The notes: generated by a model not told the origin, from the sequence alone. Counted from the stretch's first letter, positions 35,865-46,428 are shown. The stretch: 64,000 nt of DNA from Mycolicibacterium litorale (GCA_002007745.1 CP019882.1:5456001-5520000); one strand, 5' to 3'. Numbers and translations are program-made.

Positions 35865-36176
35865 GTGACCTGGTTGCTCGCGGTGTGTGTTCCAGGGTTG
35901 TTGATGCTCTCGACGTTCGGGTTACAGCGACTCGAAGATGCCCTGCACACCGATCGCACCGCCGCCGACGACGTCACCGAATATCTGGAACGGGCCGCCC
36001 AGTCCGCGAAAGCGGCGGCCGAGAAGTCGCCGCCGCGGGCACCCGAAACGGGGCATCAGCGGGTGGACGGGCCGTTCCGCCTGGGCGATGACGAGCCCGG
36101 ACTGCCCACTCGGTCATACGCCCACGCAACGCCGAATCCGCAGTTTCACCGGACTCAATACGCCAATCGTGTGTAG
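35865..36176 (+). CDS. small single-TM protein (Rv3675-like)
   Basis: 103 aa. A GTG start gives an N-terminal membrane helix (VTWLLAVCVPGLLMLSTFGL), then a cytosolic coiled region (LEDALHTDRTAADDVTEYL) and a disordered polar tail. Same place as Rv3675, between nth and crp. Function unknown. Confidence 0.75.
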   Translation: MTWLLAVCVPGLLMLSTFGLQRLEDALHTDRTAADDVTEYLERAAQSAKAAAEKSPPRAPETGHQRVDGPFRLGDDEPGLPTRSYAHATPNPQFHRTQYANRV

Positions 36177-36276
36177 CGTTGGCTCGTCGCTAGACGGGCT
36201 ACCTCTAGACTGAAGTGGCCGAGCAAAGAGCTGGCCTGCGCATATCACATCATCGAAGAGCTTAAAGAGGGGCAAC

Positions 36277-36951
36277 GTGGACGAGATCCTGGCGAGGGCC
36301 GGAATCTTCCAAGGAGTTGAGCCCAGCGCTGTATCCGCGCTGACCAAACAACTACAGCCGGTTGATTTCCCGCGGGGACATACGGTGTTCGCCGAAGGCG
36401 AGCCCGGCGATCGGCTGTACATCATCATCTCCGGCAAGGTGAAGATCGGCCGCCGCTCCCCGGACGGGCGCGAGAACCTGCTGACGATCATGGGGCCGTC
36501 GGACATGTTCGGTGAGCTGTCGATCTTCGATCCCGGCCCGCGGACGTCGAGTGCCACCACCATCACCGAGGTGCGGGCGGTGTCGATGGATCGCGACGCG
36601 CTGCGCGCGTGGATCGCCGACCGGCCCGAGATCGCCGAGCAGCTGCTGCGCGTGCTGGCCCGTCGGCTGCGCCGCACCAACAACAACCTCGCCGACCTGA
36701 TCTTCACCGACGTCCCCGGCCGGGTCGCCAAGCAGCTGCTGCAGCTGGCGCAGCGGTTCGGCACGCAGGAGGGCGGCGCCCTGCGCGTCACCCATGACCT
36801 CACGCAGGAGGAGATCGCCCAGCTGGTGGGCGCCTCGCGCGAGACGGTGAACAAGGCGCTGGCCGACTTCGCCCACCGCGGCTGGATCCGCCTGGAGGGC
36901 AAGAGCGTGCTGATCAGCGACTCCGAGCGGCTGGCCCGCCGAGCGAGGTAA
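36277..36951 (+). CDS. crp: cAMP receptor protein, global regulator
   Basis: 224 aa, ortholog of Rv3676. The cAMP pocket is FGELSIFDPGPRTSSATT. A C-helix for dimerisation follows, and then the winged HTH EEIAQLVGASRETVNKAL. The N-terminus MDEILARAGIFQGVEPSAV is invariant in mycobacteria. The RBS AGAGGGG precedes the ATG; a -10-like TAGACT lies at 36206-36211. It controls carbon, respiration and resuscitation genes. The adenylate cyclase at 11.6 kb and Acs are functional partners. Confidence 0.95.
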   Translation: MDEILARAGIFQGVEPSAVSALTKQLQPVDFPRGHTVFAEGEPGDRLYIIISGKVKIGRRSPDGRENLLTIMGPSDMFGELSIFDPGPRTSSATTITEVRAVSMDRDALRAWIADRPEIAEQLLRVLARRLRRTNNNLADLIFTDVPGRVAKQLLQLAQRFGTQEGGALRVTHDLTQEEIAQLVGASRETVNKALADFAHRGWIRLEGKSVLISDSERLARRAR

Positions 36952-37020
36952 GCGCGGGCGGAGCTTGCGCAGCCCGCGCAGCCGAGCGAGAATCAGCACA
37001 GCGCGGGGTAGCGCCCCGCG

Positions 37021-37833
37021 TCACGCCCGCAGATAGTCGAGTTGGGCGCGGACCGATTTCTCGGCTGCATCCCAGAGTTCCTTGTCGACGTCGACGTAGA
37101 CGTGCTCGACGACTTGGCGCGCGGTGGCGTCCTCCCCGATCACCCGAAGCGCCTGCCGCACCTGGTCGAGCCGCTCCTCGCGGTGCGCCAGATACATCGT
37201 GGTGACGGCGTGCAGGTCAGCGAGTTCGGGGCCGTGCCCGGGCAGCACCATCCGCTGCCCCAGCCCCTGCAGCCGGCGCAGTGAGTCCAGGTACGCGCTC
37301 AGGCTGCCGTCCTCGTCGTCGATGACGGTGGTGCCGCGGCCGAGCACGGTGTCGGCGGTCAGCACCGCCCCTCTCCCGTCGCTGCGCTCGCCCCGGCCAC
37401 CGTCGACCAGAAACGACAGTGAATCGGCGGTGTGACCGGGGGTCGCCAGCACGGTGATCCGCAGCCCGGCGGCGTCGATGACCTCGCCGTCGGTCAGCGG
37501 GCCGCCCAGGCCGCGCAGGAATCCGCTGCCGACCGCGCGGACGGTGGCGCCGGTCGCGTCGACGATCTTGTCGATACCGCCGGTGTGGTCCTCGTGTTTG
37601 TGGCTGATCAGCACCAGGGAGATGGTGCCGAGTTCGGCGAGCCGGGCGATGTGCTGGTCGTCATCGGGCCCGGGGTCGACCACGACCATCTCGTCGCTGC
37701 CGGGTCCGTGCAGCACCCAGGTGTTGGTGCCGTCCAACGTCATGATGCCCGGGTTGTCGCACAGCAGGACCGACGCGTTCACCGTGTCGGTCTGCACCAC
37801 CGGTCGCAGTACCCCGTAGGCCGGATGGCTCAC
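37021..37833 (-). CDS. metallo-beta-lactamase-fold hydrolase (Rv3677c-like)
   Basis: 270 aa. The metal site is SHKHEDHTGG, followed by TPGHTADSLSF and a late PGHGPELAD histidine. This is the LACTB2-like layout, whose members cleave RNA or thioesters. Substrate unknown here. The start overlaps the RidA stop (ATGA), so it is co-transcribed with the RidA and DUF4177 genes. Confidence 0.87.
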   Translation of the reverse strand: MSHPAYGVLRPVVQTDTVNASVLLCDNPGIMTLDGTNTWVLHGPGSDEMVVVDPGPDDDQHIARLAELGTISLVLISHKHEDHTGGIDKIVDATGATVRAVGSGFLRGLGGPLTDGEVIDAAGLRITVLATPGHTADSLSFLVDGGRGERSDGRGAVLTADTVLGRGTTVIDDEDGSLSAYLDSLRRLQGLGQRMVLPGHGPELADLHAVTTMYLAHREERLDQVRQALRVIGEDATARQVVEHVYVDVDKELWDAAEKSVRAQLDYLRA

Positions 37834-38285
37834 GACACCTCGACGACTAGTTCCACCTCGACGGGGGCGCCGAGCGGCAGCTCGGACACTCCGACGGCGG
37901 ACCGGGCGTGTGCGCCGGCCTCACCGAACACCTCGCCGAGCAGCTCCGAAGCGCCGTTGATGACGCCGGGCTGGCCGGTGAACCCGGGCGCGGACGCGAC
38001 GAAGCCGACGACCTTGACCACCCGGGTGATGTTGTCGATGCCGACCAGGGCGTCGACGGCGGCCAGCGCGTTGAGGGCGCACAATCGCGCGGCCGCCTTC
38101 GCGCCCTCGGCATCGACCTCGGCGCCGACCTTGCCGGTCAGTGTCAGGCTGCCGTCCTGCATCGGCAGCTGGCCCGCGGTGTACACCAGGTCGCCGGTGC
38201 GCACCGCCGGAACGTAGGCGGCCAGCGGCTTGACCACCGTCGGCAGCCTCAGGCCCAGGTCGGCGAGCCGTTGGGATGTGCTCAC
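37830..38285 (-). CDS. RidA/YjgF-family enamine/imine deaminase (Rv3678c-like)
   Basis: 151 aa. RidA features are GDLVYTAGQLPM, RVVKVVGFVASAPGF, and the C-terminal ARSAVGVSELPLGAPVEVEL, with the Arg-Ser pair at the active site. It probably hydrolyses reactive enamines/imines from PLP enzymes. GTG at 38285 overlaps the stop of the upstream DUF4177 gene (GTGA), which fixes the start. Confidence 0.88.
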   Translation of the reverse strand: MSTSQRLADLGLRLPTVVKPLAAYVPAVRTGDLVYTAGQLPMQDGSLTLTGKVGAEVDAEGAKAAARLCALNALAAVDALVGIDNITRVVKVVGFVASAPGFTGQPGVINGASELLGEVFGEAGAHARSAVGVSELPLGAPVEVELVVEVS

Positions 38286-38443
38286 TTCGGCCGCTTCAGG
38301 TAGGCGACGTGTTGTTCGCCGGTCGGACCGGGCAGCACCGCGACGAGCTCCCAGCCGTCGGCGCCCCACTGATCGAGAATCTGCTTGGTCGCATGGGTCA
38401 GCAATGGCACTGTGGCGTATTCCCACGTCGTCGGTTGGCTCAT
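38282..38443 (-). CDS. DUF4177-type small protein (Rv3678A-like)
   Basis: 53 aa, beginning MSQPTTWEYATVPLLTHATK and containing GADGWELVAVLPG, the DUF4177 signature. The GTGA overlap with the RidA start supports it. Function unknown. First gene of the three-gene leftward operon. Confidence 0.85.
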   Translation of the reverse strand: MSQPTTWEYATVPLLTHATKQILDQWGADGWELVAVLPGPTGEQHVAYLKRPK

Positions 38444-38508
38444 GGCCGAAGCTTATCGCTCGCCACCTTTTGCCCAGGGCTGCACGGTCGCTTGGCTAGC
38501 ATGCTCTG

Positions 38509-39528
38509 ATGGCGACCACACCGAGTGACGGCGACCCCGTCGGCTGGCCTTCCCGCCTGACGAAGGCCCGGCTGCATTTCGTCACCGGCAAAGGGGGCAC
38601 CGGCAAGACCACCGTTGCGGCTGCGCTGGCACTGACCCTGGCAGCCGGGGGGCGCCGGGTGTTGCTGGTGGAAGTCGAAGGGCGCCAAGGTATTGCGCAG
38701 CTGTTCGACGTGCCGCCGCTGCCGTACGAAGAGCTCAAGATCGCCACTGCCGAAGGCGGGGGCCACGTCAATGCGCTGGCCATCGACATCGAGGCGGCCT
38801 TTCTCGAATATCTCGACATGTTCTACAACCTCGGGCTGGCCGGAAAGGCGATGCGCCGAATCGGCGCCATCGAGTTCGCGACGACGATCGCACCGGGCCT
38901 GCGGGACGTGTTGTTGACCGGCAAGATCAAGGAGTCCGTGGTCCGGCTGGACCGCAACAAGCGCCCGGCGTACGACGCGATCGTCGTCGACTCTCCCCCG
39001 ACCGGACGGATCGCCCGTTTCCTCGACGTCACCAAGGCGGTGTCCGACCTGGCCAAAGGCGGGCCGGTGCATTCCCAGGCCGAGGGCGTGGTCAAGTTGC
39101 TGCATTCGGAGCAGACGGCGATCCATCTGGTCACCCTGCTTGAGGCGCTGCCCATCCAGGAGACCATCGAGGCGATCGAGGAACTCGAGGAACTCGGACT
39201 GCCGATCGGCAGTGTGATCGTCAACCGGAACATCCCGCCGTTCCTGCCGCCCGCGGACTTGGCCAAGGCCGCCGAGGGCGATATCGACGCCGACGCGGTG
39301 CGGGCCGGCCTGGAGCGGGTCGGGATCACCTTGGACGACGCCGATTTCGCCGGGCTGTTGACCGAGACCATCGAGCACGCGAGCCGGATCCGGGCCAGGG
39401 CCGAGAGCGCCGAGCAGCTCGACCGTCTGCACGTGCCGCGGCTGGAACTGCCGACGATCGCGGATGGCGTGGATCTGGGGAGTTTGTACGAATTGGCCGA
39501 AACGCTTGCGCAGCAAGGTGTCCGATGA
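38509..39528 (+). CDS. ArsA/Get3-like ATPase subunit (Rv3679-like)
   Basis: 339 aa. The deviant P-loop FVTGKGGTGKTTVAAALAL and switch motif VDSPPTGRIARFLD define the ArsA/Get3 group. In M. tuberculosis Rv3679 and Rv3680 form a complex of Get3-like fold that protects against cell-envelope stress. It overlaps the second subunit by 11 bp. Confidence 0.9.
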   Translation: MATTPSDGDPVGWPSRLTKARLHFVTGKGGTGKTTVAAALALTLAAGGRRVLLVEVEGRQGIAQLFDVPPLPYEELKIATAEGGGHVNALAIDIEAAFLEYLDMFYNLGLAGKAMRRIGAIEFATTIAPGLRDVLLTGKIKESVVRLDRNKRPAYDAIVVDSPPTGRIARFLDVTKAVSDLAKGGPVHSQAEGVVKLLHSEQTAIHLVTLLEALPIQETIEAIEELEELGLPIGSVIVNRNIPPFLPPADLAKAAEGDIDADAVRAGLERVGITLDDADFAGLLTETIEHASRIRARAESAEQLDRLHVPRLELPTIADGVDLGSLYELAETLAQQGVR

Positions 39529-40723
39529 GCCGTCCGATGAGGACGAGTCGAGCGGAAGCGCAGACGACAGTGAAAGCGAGCAGATGATGAGCGGCGCCCC
39601 TCCGGCCTTGGACATGAAGTCGATCCTGTCCGACAAGGCCAACCGGGTGGTGGTGTGCTGCGGCGCCGGCGGCGTCGGAAAGACCACCACCGCCGCGGCG
39701 ATGGCGCTGCGGGCGGCCGAGTATGGCCGCAGCGTCGTGGTGCTGACCATCGATCCCGCGAAGCGGTTGGCGCAGGCGCTGGGCATCAAGGAACTCGGCA
39801 ACTCACCGCAGCGGGTGCCGTTGGCCGCCGGGGTCTCCGGCGAACTGCACGCGATGATGCTGGACATGCGTCGCACGTTCGACGAGATGGTGATCGAGTA
39901 TTCGGGAACCGAACGGGCCCAAGCGATTCTGGATAACCAGTTCTATCAGACCGTTGCGACGTCGCTGGCCGGCACACAGGAATACATGGCCATGGAGAAG
40001 CTCGGCCAGCTGCTCGGTCAGGACCGCTGGGATCTGGTCGTGGTGGACACTCCCCCGTCGCGCAACGCGCTCGACTTCCTGGACGCGCCGAAACGGTTGG
40101 GCAGCTTCATGGACGGTCGGCTGTGGCGGCTGCTGCTGGCCCCGGGGCGGGGCATCGGCCGTCTGGTGACCGGTGTGGTCGGTTTGGCGATGAAGGCCAT
40201 GTCCACGATCCTGGGGTCACAGATGCTCTCGGACGCCTCGGCTTTCGTGCAGTCACTGGACTCGACGTTCGGTGGCTTCCGCGAGAAGGCGGACCGCACC
40301 TATGAATTACTCAAGCGGCGTGGCACCCAGTTCGTGGTGGTGTCGGCGGCAGAACCCGACGCGTTGCGCGAGGCGTCGTTCTTCGTCGACCGGCTTTCCG
40401 AAGAAGGCATGCCGCTGGCGGGGCTCATCCTCAACCGGACGCACCCGACGCTGTGCGGGTTGAGTGTGGAACGTGCCGTGGACGGGGCCGTCGAGTTGGA
40501 GGGCGCCGGCGCGGGTCACGACGGTGATCAGCTGGCTGCCGCGGTGTTGCGGGTACATGCCGACCGGGCACAGACCGCCAAGCGGGAGATTCGGCTGCTG
40601 TCGCGCTTCACCGGGGCCAACCCGCATGTGGCGGTCGTCGGTGTTCCGTCGCTGCCGTTCGATGTCTCTGATCTCGAGGCGCTACAGGCGATCGCGGATC
40701 AGATCACCGGGGAGACCGGGTAG
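39518..40723 (+). CDS. ArsA/Get3-like ATPase, second subunit (Rv3680-like)
   Basis: 401 aa. P-loop CCGAGGVGKTTTAAAMAL, then VLTIDPAKRLAQALG, and switch VVDTPPSRNALDFLD. The start is ambiguous: GTG 39518, overlapping the partner gene, or ATG 39584/39587, which matches the M. tuberculosis length. The acidic first 23 residues (SDEPSDEDESS...) are present only with the former. Forms a heteromeric ATPase with its neighbour. Confidence 0.9.
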   Translation: MSDEPSDEDESSGSADDSESEQMMSGAPPALDMKSILSDKANRVVVCCGAGGVGKTTTAAAMALRAAEYGRSVVVLTIDPAKRLAQALGIKELGNSPQRVPLAAGVSGELHAMMLDMRRTFDEMVIEYSGTERAQAILDNQFYQTVATSLAGTQEYMAMEKLGQLLGQDRWDLVVVDTPPSRNALDFLDAPKRLGSFMDGRLWRLLLAPGRGIGRLVTGVVGLAMKAMSTILGSQMLSDASAFVQSLDSTFGGFREKADRTYELLKRRGTQFVVVSAAEPDALREASFFVDRLSEEGMPLAGLILNRTHPTLCGLSVERAVDGAVELEGAGAGHDGDQLAAAVLRVHADRAQTAKREIRLLSRFTGANPHVAVVGVPSLPFDVSDLEALQAIADQITGETG

Positions 40724-40756
40724 CCACTGCCGATCGGCAGTGGCCCGGTCCGAAAG

Positions 40757-41110
40757 TTAGCTAACGCTGCGGTGCTTGCGCTGCGCGGCGAAGAATTCGG
40801 CCCACGAGACCACCTCGGGGTGCTGCTTGAGCAACGCCCGGCGCTGACGCTCGGTCATCCCGCCCCACACGCCGAACTCGACGCGGTTGTCGAGTGCGTC
40901 GGCACCGCACTCGGCCATCACCGGGCAGTGCCGACAGATAACGGCCGCCTTGCGCTGGGCGGCACCCCGCACAAAGAGCTCGTCAGGGTCGGTGGACCGG
41001 CACAGAGCACGCGACACCCAGGCGATCCGGGCTTCCCCGTCCGCCTTGGCGAACAAACCGTGCAACGGCGCGGCGACTGGCTTACGAACAGCGGGCCGAA
41101 TACCTGACAC
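40757..41110 (-). CDS. whiB4: WhiB4-type iron-sulfur redox regulator
   Basis: 117 aa. Four cluster cysteines: ALCRST, then CRHCPVMAEC (C-x2-C-x5-C). The turn motif GVWGGMTERQRRALL precedes the C-terminal basic DNA-binding tail. Its [4Fe-4S] cluster is oxygen-sensitive and controls redox genes. GTG at 41110 (VSGIRPAV) matches the orthologs; an in-frame start 14 codons upstream would lengthen it. Divergent from ponA2 with a 291-bp gap. Confidence 0.93.
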   Translation of the reverse strand: MSGIRPAVRKPVAAPLHGLFAKADGEARIAWVSRALCRSTDPDELFVRGAAQRKAAVICRHCPVMAECGADALDNRVEFGVWGGMTERQRRALLKQHPEVVSWAEFFAAQRKHRSVS

Positions 41111-41401
41111 CGGCGATCCCCTTCGTCCGGCCGCATACCGCGGCTTGCCCATTATTTGGCGTAGAACCCCTCTGCGATCTACGCCACATTGCGACTTGCA
41201 GTGTTACCTGTATCGCACTGTCTGTTTAAGTTAGGTGGTCAGGTGTCATTTGCGCAACAGTTAGGTCTCAGGTTTTTTGGGACGATCGTCCCGACCGATC
41301 ATGAACTGGCATTTCTGACCCCCGCGTAAATTGCCATCGTCATCTTGGCCCGCCCCGGGACGCTCCGCAAGACCCCAGAACCGCTGGTTACTCTGTTACC
41401 C

Positions 41402-43836
41402 ATGTCGGATCGCCCGCCGGCCGGCGCCACGATCATCAAGCTGGCCTGGTGCTGCCTATTGGCCAGCGTGTTACTGGCGGCGTTGCTGTTCCCCGTGGTG
41501 GGCGGTGTGGGGTTGATGTCCAACCGCGCATCCGATGTGGTGGCCAACGGCTCGGCGCAGTTGGTCGAGGGGGAAGTGCCCGCCGTGACCACGATGGTGG
41601 ACGCCAAGGGCAACACCATCGCGTGGCTGTATTCCCAGCGCCGCTTCGAGGTTCCCAGCGACAAAATCGCCGACACGATGAAACTGGCAATCGTCTCGAT
41701 CGAGGACAAGCGGTTTGCCGAACACAACGGAGTCGACTGGAAAGGCACCCTGACCGGCCTGGCCGGTTACGCCTCCGGGGATCTCGACACCCGCGGTGGA
41801 TCGACCATCGAGCAGCAGTACGTCAAGAACTACCAGCTGCTGGTGATCGCCCAGACCGACGCCGAGAAGCGGGCAGCGGTGGAAACCACCCCGGCCCGCA
41901 AACTGCGCGAGATCCGGATGGCGCTCACCCTGGACAAGACGTTCACCAAGCCCGAGATCCTGACCCGGTATCTGAACCTGGTCAGCTTCGGCAACGGCGC
42001 CTTCGGCATCCAGGACGCCGCACAGACCTATTTCGGGGTCGACGCCTCACAACTGAACTGGCAGCAGGCCGCGCTCCTGGCCGGCCTGGTGCAGTCCACC
42101 AGCACGCTGAACCCCTACACCAACCCCGACGGTGCGCTGGCCCGCCGCAACCTGGTGCTCGACACCATGATCGACAACCTGCCGGGCAAGGCCGACGAGC
42201 TGCGGGCCGCCAAGGCAGAGCCGTTGGGCATCCTGCCGCAGCCCAACGAGCTGCCCCGCGGGTGTATCGCCGCCGGTGATCGCGCGTTCTTCTGCGACTA
42301 CGTGCAGGAATACCTGGCTCGGGCGGGCATCAGCAAGGAGCAGCTTGCCAAGGGCGGCTACCTGATCAGGACCACCCTGGATCCCGACGTGCAGAACTCG
42401 GTCAAGAGCGCCGTCGACTCCCTGGCCGCGCCGGACATCGATGGCATCGCCAGTGTGATGAGCGTGGTGCTGCCCGGGAAGACCGCCCACCCGGTGGCCG
42501 CGATGGTCAGCAACCGCACCTACGGCCTGGACTCGGCGGTCGGCGAGACCATGCAGCCGCAGCCGTTCTCCCTGGTCGGTGACGGCGCGGGATCGATCTT
42601 CAAGATCTTCACCACCGCCGCCGCCCTGGACATGGGCATGGGCATCAGCGCCAATTTGGACGCGCCGGTGCGCTTCGAAGCCAAGGGGCTGGGCAGCGGC
42701 GGGGCCAAGGGATGTCCGAAGGACACCTGGTGCGTGCAGAACGCGGGTAACTATCGCGGGTCGATGAGCGTCACCGACGCGCTGGCCACTTCGCCCAACA
42801 CCGCCTTCGCCAAGCTGATCTCGCAGGTCGGGGTGCAGCGCACCGTCGATATGGCGGTGAAGTTGGGCCTGCGGTCCTACGCCGAGCCCGGCACGGCACG
42901 GCCCTACGACCCCGACACCAACGAGAGCCTGGCCGACTTCATCAAGCGTCAGAACCTGGGTTCGTTCACGCTGGGACCGATCCAGGTCAATGCCCTCGAG
43001 CTGTCCAATGTCGCGGCCACCCTGGCTTCGGGGGGCGTGTGGTGCCCGCCCAACCCGATCGACAAGCTCTACGACCGCAACGGCAATGAAGTGTCGGTGA
43101 CCACCGAGACCTGCGATCAGGTGGTGCCCGAGGGGCTGGCCAACACCCTGTCCAACGCGTTGAGCAAGGACGACGTCAGTGGCACGGCCGCCGGTTCGGC
43201 CAGCTCGGCCGGCTGGAGCCTGCCGATGTCGGGCAAGACCGGCACCACCGAGGCGCACCGCAGCTCGGGTTTTCTGGGCTACACCAACCGCTACGCGGCG
43301 GCGGCCTACATCTATGACGACTCCCCCACCCCGTCGGACCTGTGCTCCTGGCCGCTGCGCCAGTGCGGTGACGGCAACCTCTACGGCGGCAACGAACCCG
43401 CCAAGACCTGGTTCACCGCGATGAAACCGCTGGCCGAGAGCTTCGGGGACGTGGCGCTGCCGCCGACCGATCCGCGGTATGTCGACGGCGGGCCGGGCTC
43501 GCGGGTGCCCAGCGTTGCGGGGCTGACCCAGGACACCGCACGGGACCGGCTCAAGGATGCCGGATTCCAGGTCGCCGACCAGGCCACCCCGACCAACAGC
43601 ACGTCGCCGGCCGGGACGGTGGTCGGGACCTCGCCGAGCGGGCAGACGATTCCCGGCTCGATCGTCACCATCCAGGTCAGCAACGGCATCCCGCCGCCAC
43701 CGCCGCCACCGCCGGCGGGTCTGCCGCCACCCGGTCCTGACGGCCTCCCGCAGTTCGGGCAGACCGTGGTCGAGATCCCGGGCCTCCCCCGATCACGGTC
43801 CCGCTGCTGGCCCCGCCCGCACCGCCGCCGCCGTGA
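41402..43836 (+). CDS. ponA2: bifunctional class A penicillin-binding protein, C-terminal tail frameshifted
   Basis: About 811 aa. A membrane anchor (IIKLAWCCLLASVLLAALLF) precedes a glycosyltransferase-51 domain (EDKRFAEHNGVDWKG, RGGSTIEQQYVKNY). The transpeptidase domain has SxxK in AGSIFKIF, SxN in SPNTAFAK, and KTG in SGKTGTTEA. A PASTA domain (VPSVAGLTQDTARDRLKDAG...) and a proline tail follow. As read, the frame leaves the family after VVEIPGLP and runs to 43900. One more C in the run at 43786-43790 gives PITVPLLAPPAPPPP and a stop at 43834-43836. Confidence 0.92.
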
Positions 43837-43910
43837 CGGCGGCGTGACGTCGCGATTTCACAGCCCGCTCGGCGAGATCTGCGGCGGGAGGTGGCAGTAG
43901 TCTTGCCGGT

Positions 43911-44866
43911 ATGGCTGTGCCGTCAGCACTGAAATCCTCCGCCGTCGCTGCCGCGGGCTCTGCCGCGCTTGCCATCGGTTACGCCACGGTGATCGAGCGC
44001 AATGCTTTCGTCGTCCGCGAGGTGACGATGCCCGTGCTGACCCCGGGTTCCACCCCGCTGCGGGTGCTGCACCTCAGCGACATCCACATGCGTCCCACCC
44101 AGCGGCACAAGCAGGCCTGGCTGCGTGAGCTGGCGCGCTGGGAGCCCGACTTGGTGGTCAACACCGGTGACAACCTGTCGCATCCGAAGGCGGTCCCCGC
44201 AGTCGTTCAGGCCGTCGGGGACCTGCTGTCGGTGCCGGGGGTCTTCGTCTTCGGCAGCAACGACTACTTCGCGCCCAGGCTCAAGAATCCGGCCAAGTAC
44301 CTCTATGACCGGGACAGCCGGGTCCACGGCAAGCCGCTGCCGTGGCAGGACCTGCGGGCGGCGTTCACCGAACGCGGCTGGCTGGACCTGACCCACACCA
44401 AGCGCGACTTCGAGGTCGCCGGCCTCACCATTGCCGCGGCCGGCGTCGACGACGCACATCTGGGTCGTGACCGGTACGACACCATCGCCGGTCCGGCCAA
44501 CCGGACCGCGAACCTGACCCTCGGCGTGACGCACGCCCCGTACACCCGGGTGCTGGATCGGTTCGCCGCCGACGGCTACCAGCTGGTGATGGCCGGCCAC
44601 ACCCACGGTGGGCAGTTGTGCCTGCCGCTCTACGGCGCCATCGTGACCAACTGCGACCTGGACCGGACTCGGGCCAAGGGCGCCTCCCGGTGGGGGCCGA
44701 GACGGCGCTGCACGTGTCGGCGGGTATCGGCACCTCGCCGTACTCGCCGTTCCGCTTCTGCTGTCGCCCGGAGGCGACGCTGCTGACGCTGGTGGCCGCT
44801 CCCACCGGCGGCCACGACGAGACCCGTAACGTGGTGCGATCCTCACCGACCGCGTCGGTGCGGTGA
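43911..44866 (+). CDS. calcineurin-like metallophosphoesterase (Rv3683-like), C-terminus frameshifted
   Basis: About 318 aa after repair. An N-terminal hydrophobic segment is followed by metal-site motifs LHLSDIHM, NTGDNLSHP, FGSNDYF, and GHTHGGQLCLP (YaeI/UDP-2,3-diacylglucosamine hydrolase-like order). As sequenced the frame drifts after ASRWGP and stops at 44786. One extra G in GGGGG at 44692-44696 yields AETALHVSAGIGTSPYSPFR and a stop overlapping the cds1 start (GTGA). Phosphodiester substrate unknown. Confidence 0.87.
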
Positions 44867-45957
44867 TCGTCGCCGCTCACAGCCAACCGCGGAGTTGGGT
44901 CGACGGTGCCATCCGTCTGATCGAGGCCGACGCTCGGCGCAGTGCCGATACCCATCTGCTGCGTTATCCGCTGCCGTCGTCGTGGTGCGAGAGCGTGGAC
45001 ATCGCGCTGTATCTCAAGGACGAGTCGACGCACATCACCGGCAGCCTCAAGCATCGGCTGGCCCGGTCGTTGTTCCTCTACGGGTTGTGCAACGGCTGGA
45101 TCGGCGAACACACCACGGTGGTGGAGGCGTCGTCGGGGTCGACGGCGGTGTCGGAGGCGTATTTCGCCGCGCTGCTGGGGCTGCCGTTCGTGGCGGTGGT
45201 CCCCGCTTCGACGAGTGCCTCGAAGGTCCGGCTGATCGAAGCGCAGGGCGGGCGCTGCCATTTCGTGGAACGGCCCGACGAGGTCTACACCGAAGCCCAG
45301 CGCATCGCCGACGAGACCGGTGGGCATTACCTGGACCAGTTCACCAACGCCGAGCGCGCCACCGACTGGCGGGGCAACAACAACATCGCCGAGTCGATCT
45401 ATCAGCAGATGCTCGACGAGAGCCATCCGATCCCGACCTGGATCGTGGTGGGCGCGGGCACCGGGGGCACCAGCGCGACGATCGGGCGCTACATCCGCTA
45501 TCGGCGTCACGAGACCAAGCTGTGTGTGGTGGATCCGGAGAACTCGGCCTTCTTCCCGTCCTACGCGCAGCGCCGGAGCGACATCGTGACCGGATCGTCG
45601 TCGCGCATCGAGGGCATCGGCCGGCCACGGGTGGAGCCGTCATTTCTGCCAGACGTGGTCGACCGGATGGAGTCCGTTCCGGATTCGGCGTCGATCGCTG
45701 CTGCACACCACGTCTCGCGGGTGCTGGGGCGCCGGGTGGGACCGTCGACGGGGACCAACGTCTGGGGCGCGTTCGGCCTGCTGGCCGAGATGGCGGCCAA
45801 CGGTGTCAGCGGCTCGGTGGTCACCTTGATCGCCGACAGCGGCGACCGCTACGCCGACACCTATTTCAACCCCGAGTGGTTATCGGCTCACGACCTCGAC
45901 CCGACCGGGTATGCCGGCGCGCTGTCGGAGTTCGAACGTTGCTGCAGCTGGGGCTGA
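44863..45957 (+). CDS. cds1: PLP-dependent cysteine desulfhydrase/cysteine-synthase-like enzyme
   Basis: 364 aa of the cysteine synthase/CBS fold. The PLP lysine lies in ITGSLKHRLA, the substrate loop is EASSGSTAVSEAY, and the phosphate-binding loop GAGTGGTSATIG. It is the ortholog of Rv3684, described as Cds1, which makes H2S from cysteine in M. tuberculosis. GTG start coupled to the upstream phosphoesterase. Downstream it overlaps a convergent small gene. Confidence 0.88.
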   Translation: MIVAAHSQPRSWVDGAIRLIEADARRSADTHLLRYPLPSSWCESVDIALYLKDESTHITGSLKHRLARSLFLYGLCNGWIGEHTTVVEASSGSTAVSEAYFAALLGLPFVAVVPASTSASKVRLIEAQGGRCHFVERPDEVYTEAQRIADETGGHYLDQFTNAERATDWRGNNNIAESIYQQMLDESHPIPTWIVVGAGTGGTSATIGRYIRYRRHETKLCVVDPENSAFFPSYAQRRSDIVTGSSSRIEGIGRPRVEPSFLPDVVDRMESVPDSASIAAAHHVSRVLGRRVGPSTGTNVWGAFGLLAEMAANGVSGSVVTLIADSGDRYADTYFNPEWLSAHDLDPTGYAGALSEFERCCSWG

Positions 45958-46091
45958 TCGAGCCCGTCCATCGCGCCGCCGACGGAGTCGTCCCGGGAAT
46001 CGTCCCCGGTGTCGTAATCGCCGGTGACGACCAGCCACAGCGCTGCGAGCAGAAAAAATCCCCCGTACACCACGGCCCCCAAAGCGGTCAT
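45888..46091 (-). CDS. small single-TM hypothetical protein
   Basis: 67 aa. MTALGAVVYGGFFLLAALWL starts a membrane helix; an acidic tail follows (GDYDTGDDSRDD). ATG at 46091 is preceded by AAAGGTGGGG, a good RBS. Its last 70 bp overlap the end of cds1 on the other strand, so only the N-terminal half is independent evidence. Confidence 0.55.
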   Translation of the reverse strand: MTALGAVVYGGFFLLAALWLVVTGDYDTGDDSRDDSVGGAMDGLDQPQLQQRSNSDSAPAYPVGSRS

Positions 46092-46256
46092 CATCCGCCC
46101 CACCTTTCGCTGCTCGGCACATCTGCGTTGCCGTCAGTGTCCATAACGCCACCGACATCGCCGATCCTTCCCTCGGCAGGCCGCGACTTCGGTCCCGAGG
46201 CGACTGGCCGTTTGGCTTCTCGAGGGTCACGTGCGATACGCTGTCGTGGCTTCACG

Positions 46257-46330
<74 letters not shown>

Positions 46331-46352
46331 CTCGTGTGAAAAGCAGACAGAG

Positions 46353-46386
46353 GGCTCTGATCCGGTTTCCGGTTCAGAGCCTTCTC
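46353..46386 (+). terminator. terminator after tRNA-Pro
   Basis: GGCTCTGA (46353-46360) pairs with TCAGAGCC (46374-46381), followed by TTCTCC. A weak T run, but the right position. Confidence 0.6.
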
Positions 46387-46428
46387 CCGTAACACGTGCA
46401 GTCGACGGCGTAGGTGTAGAAGAGCACC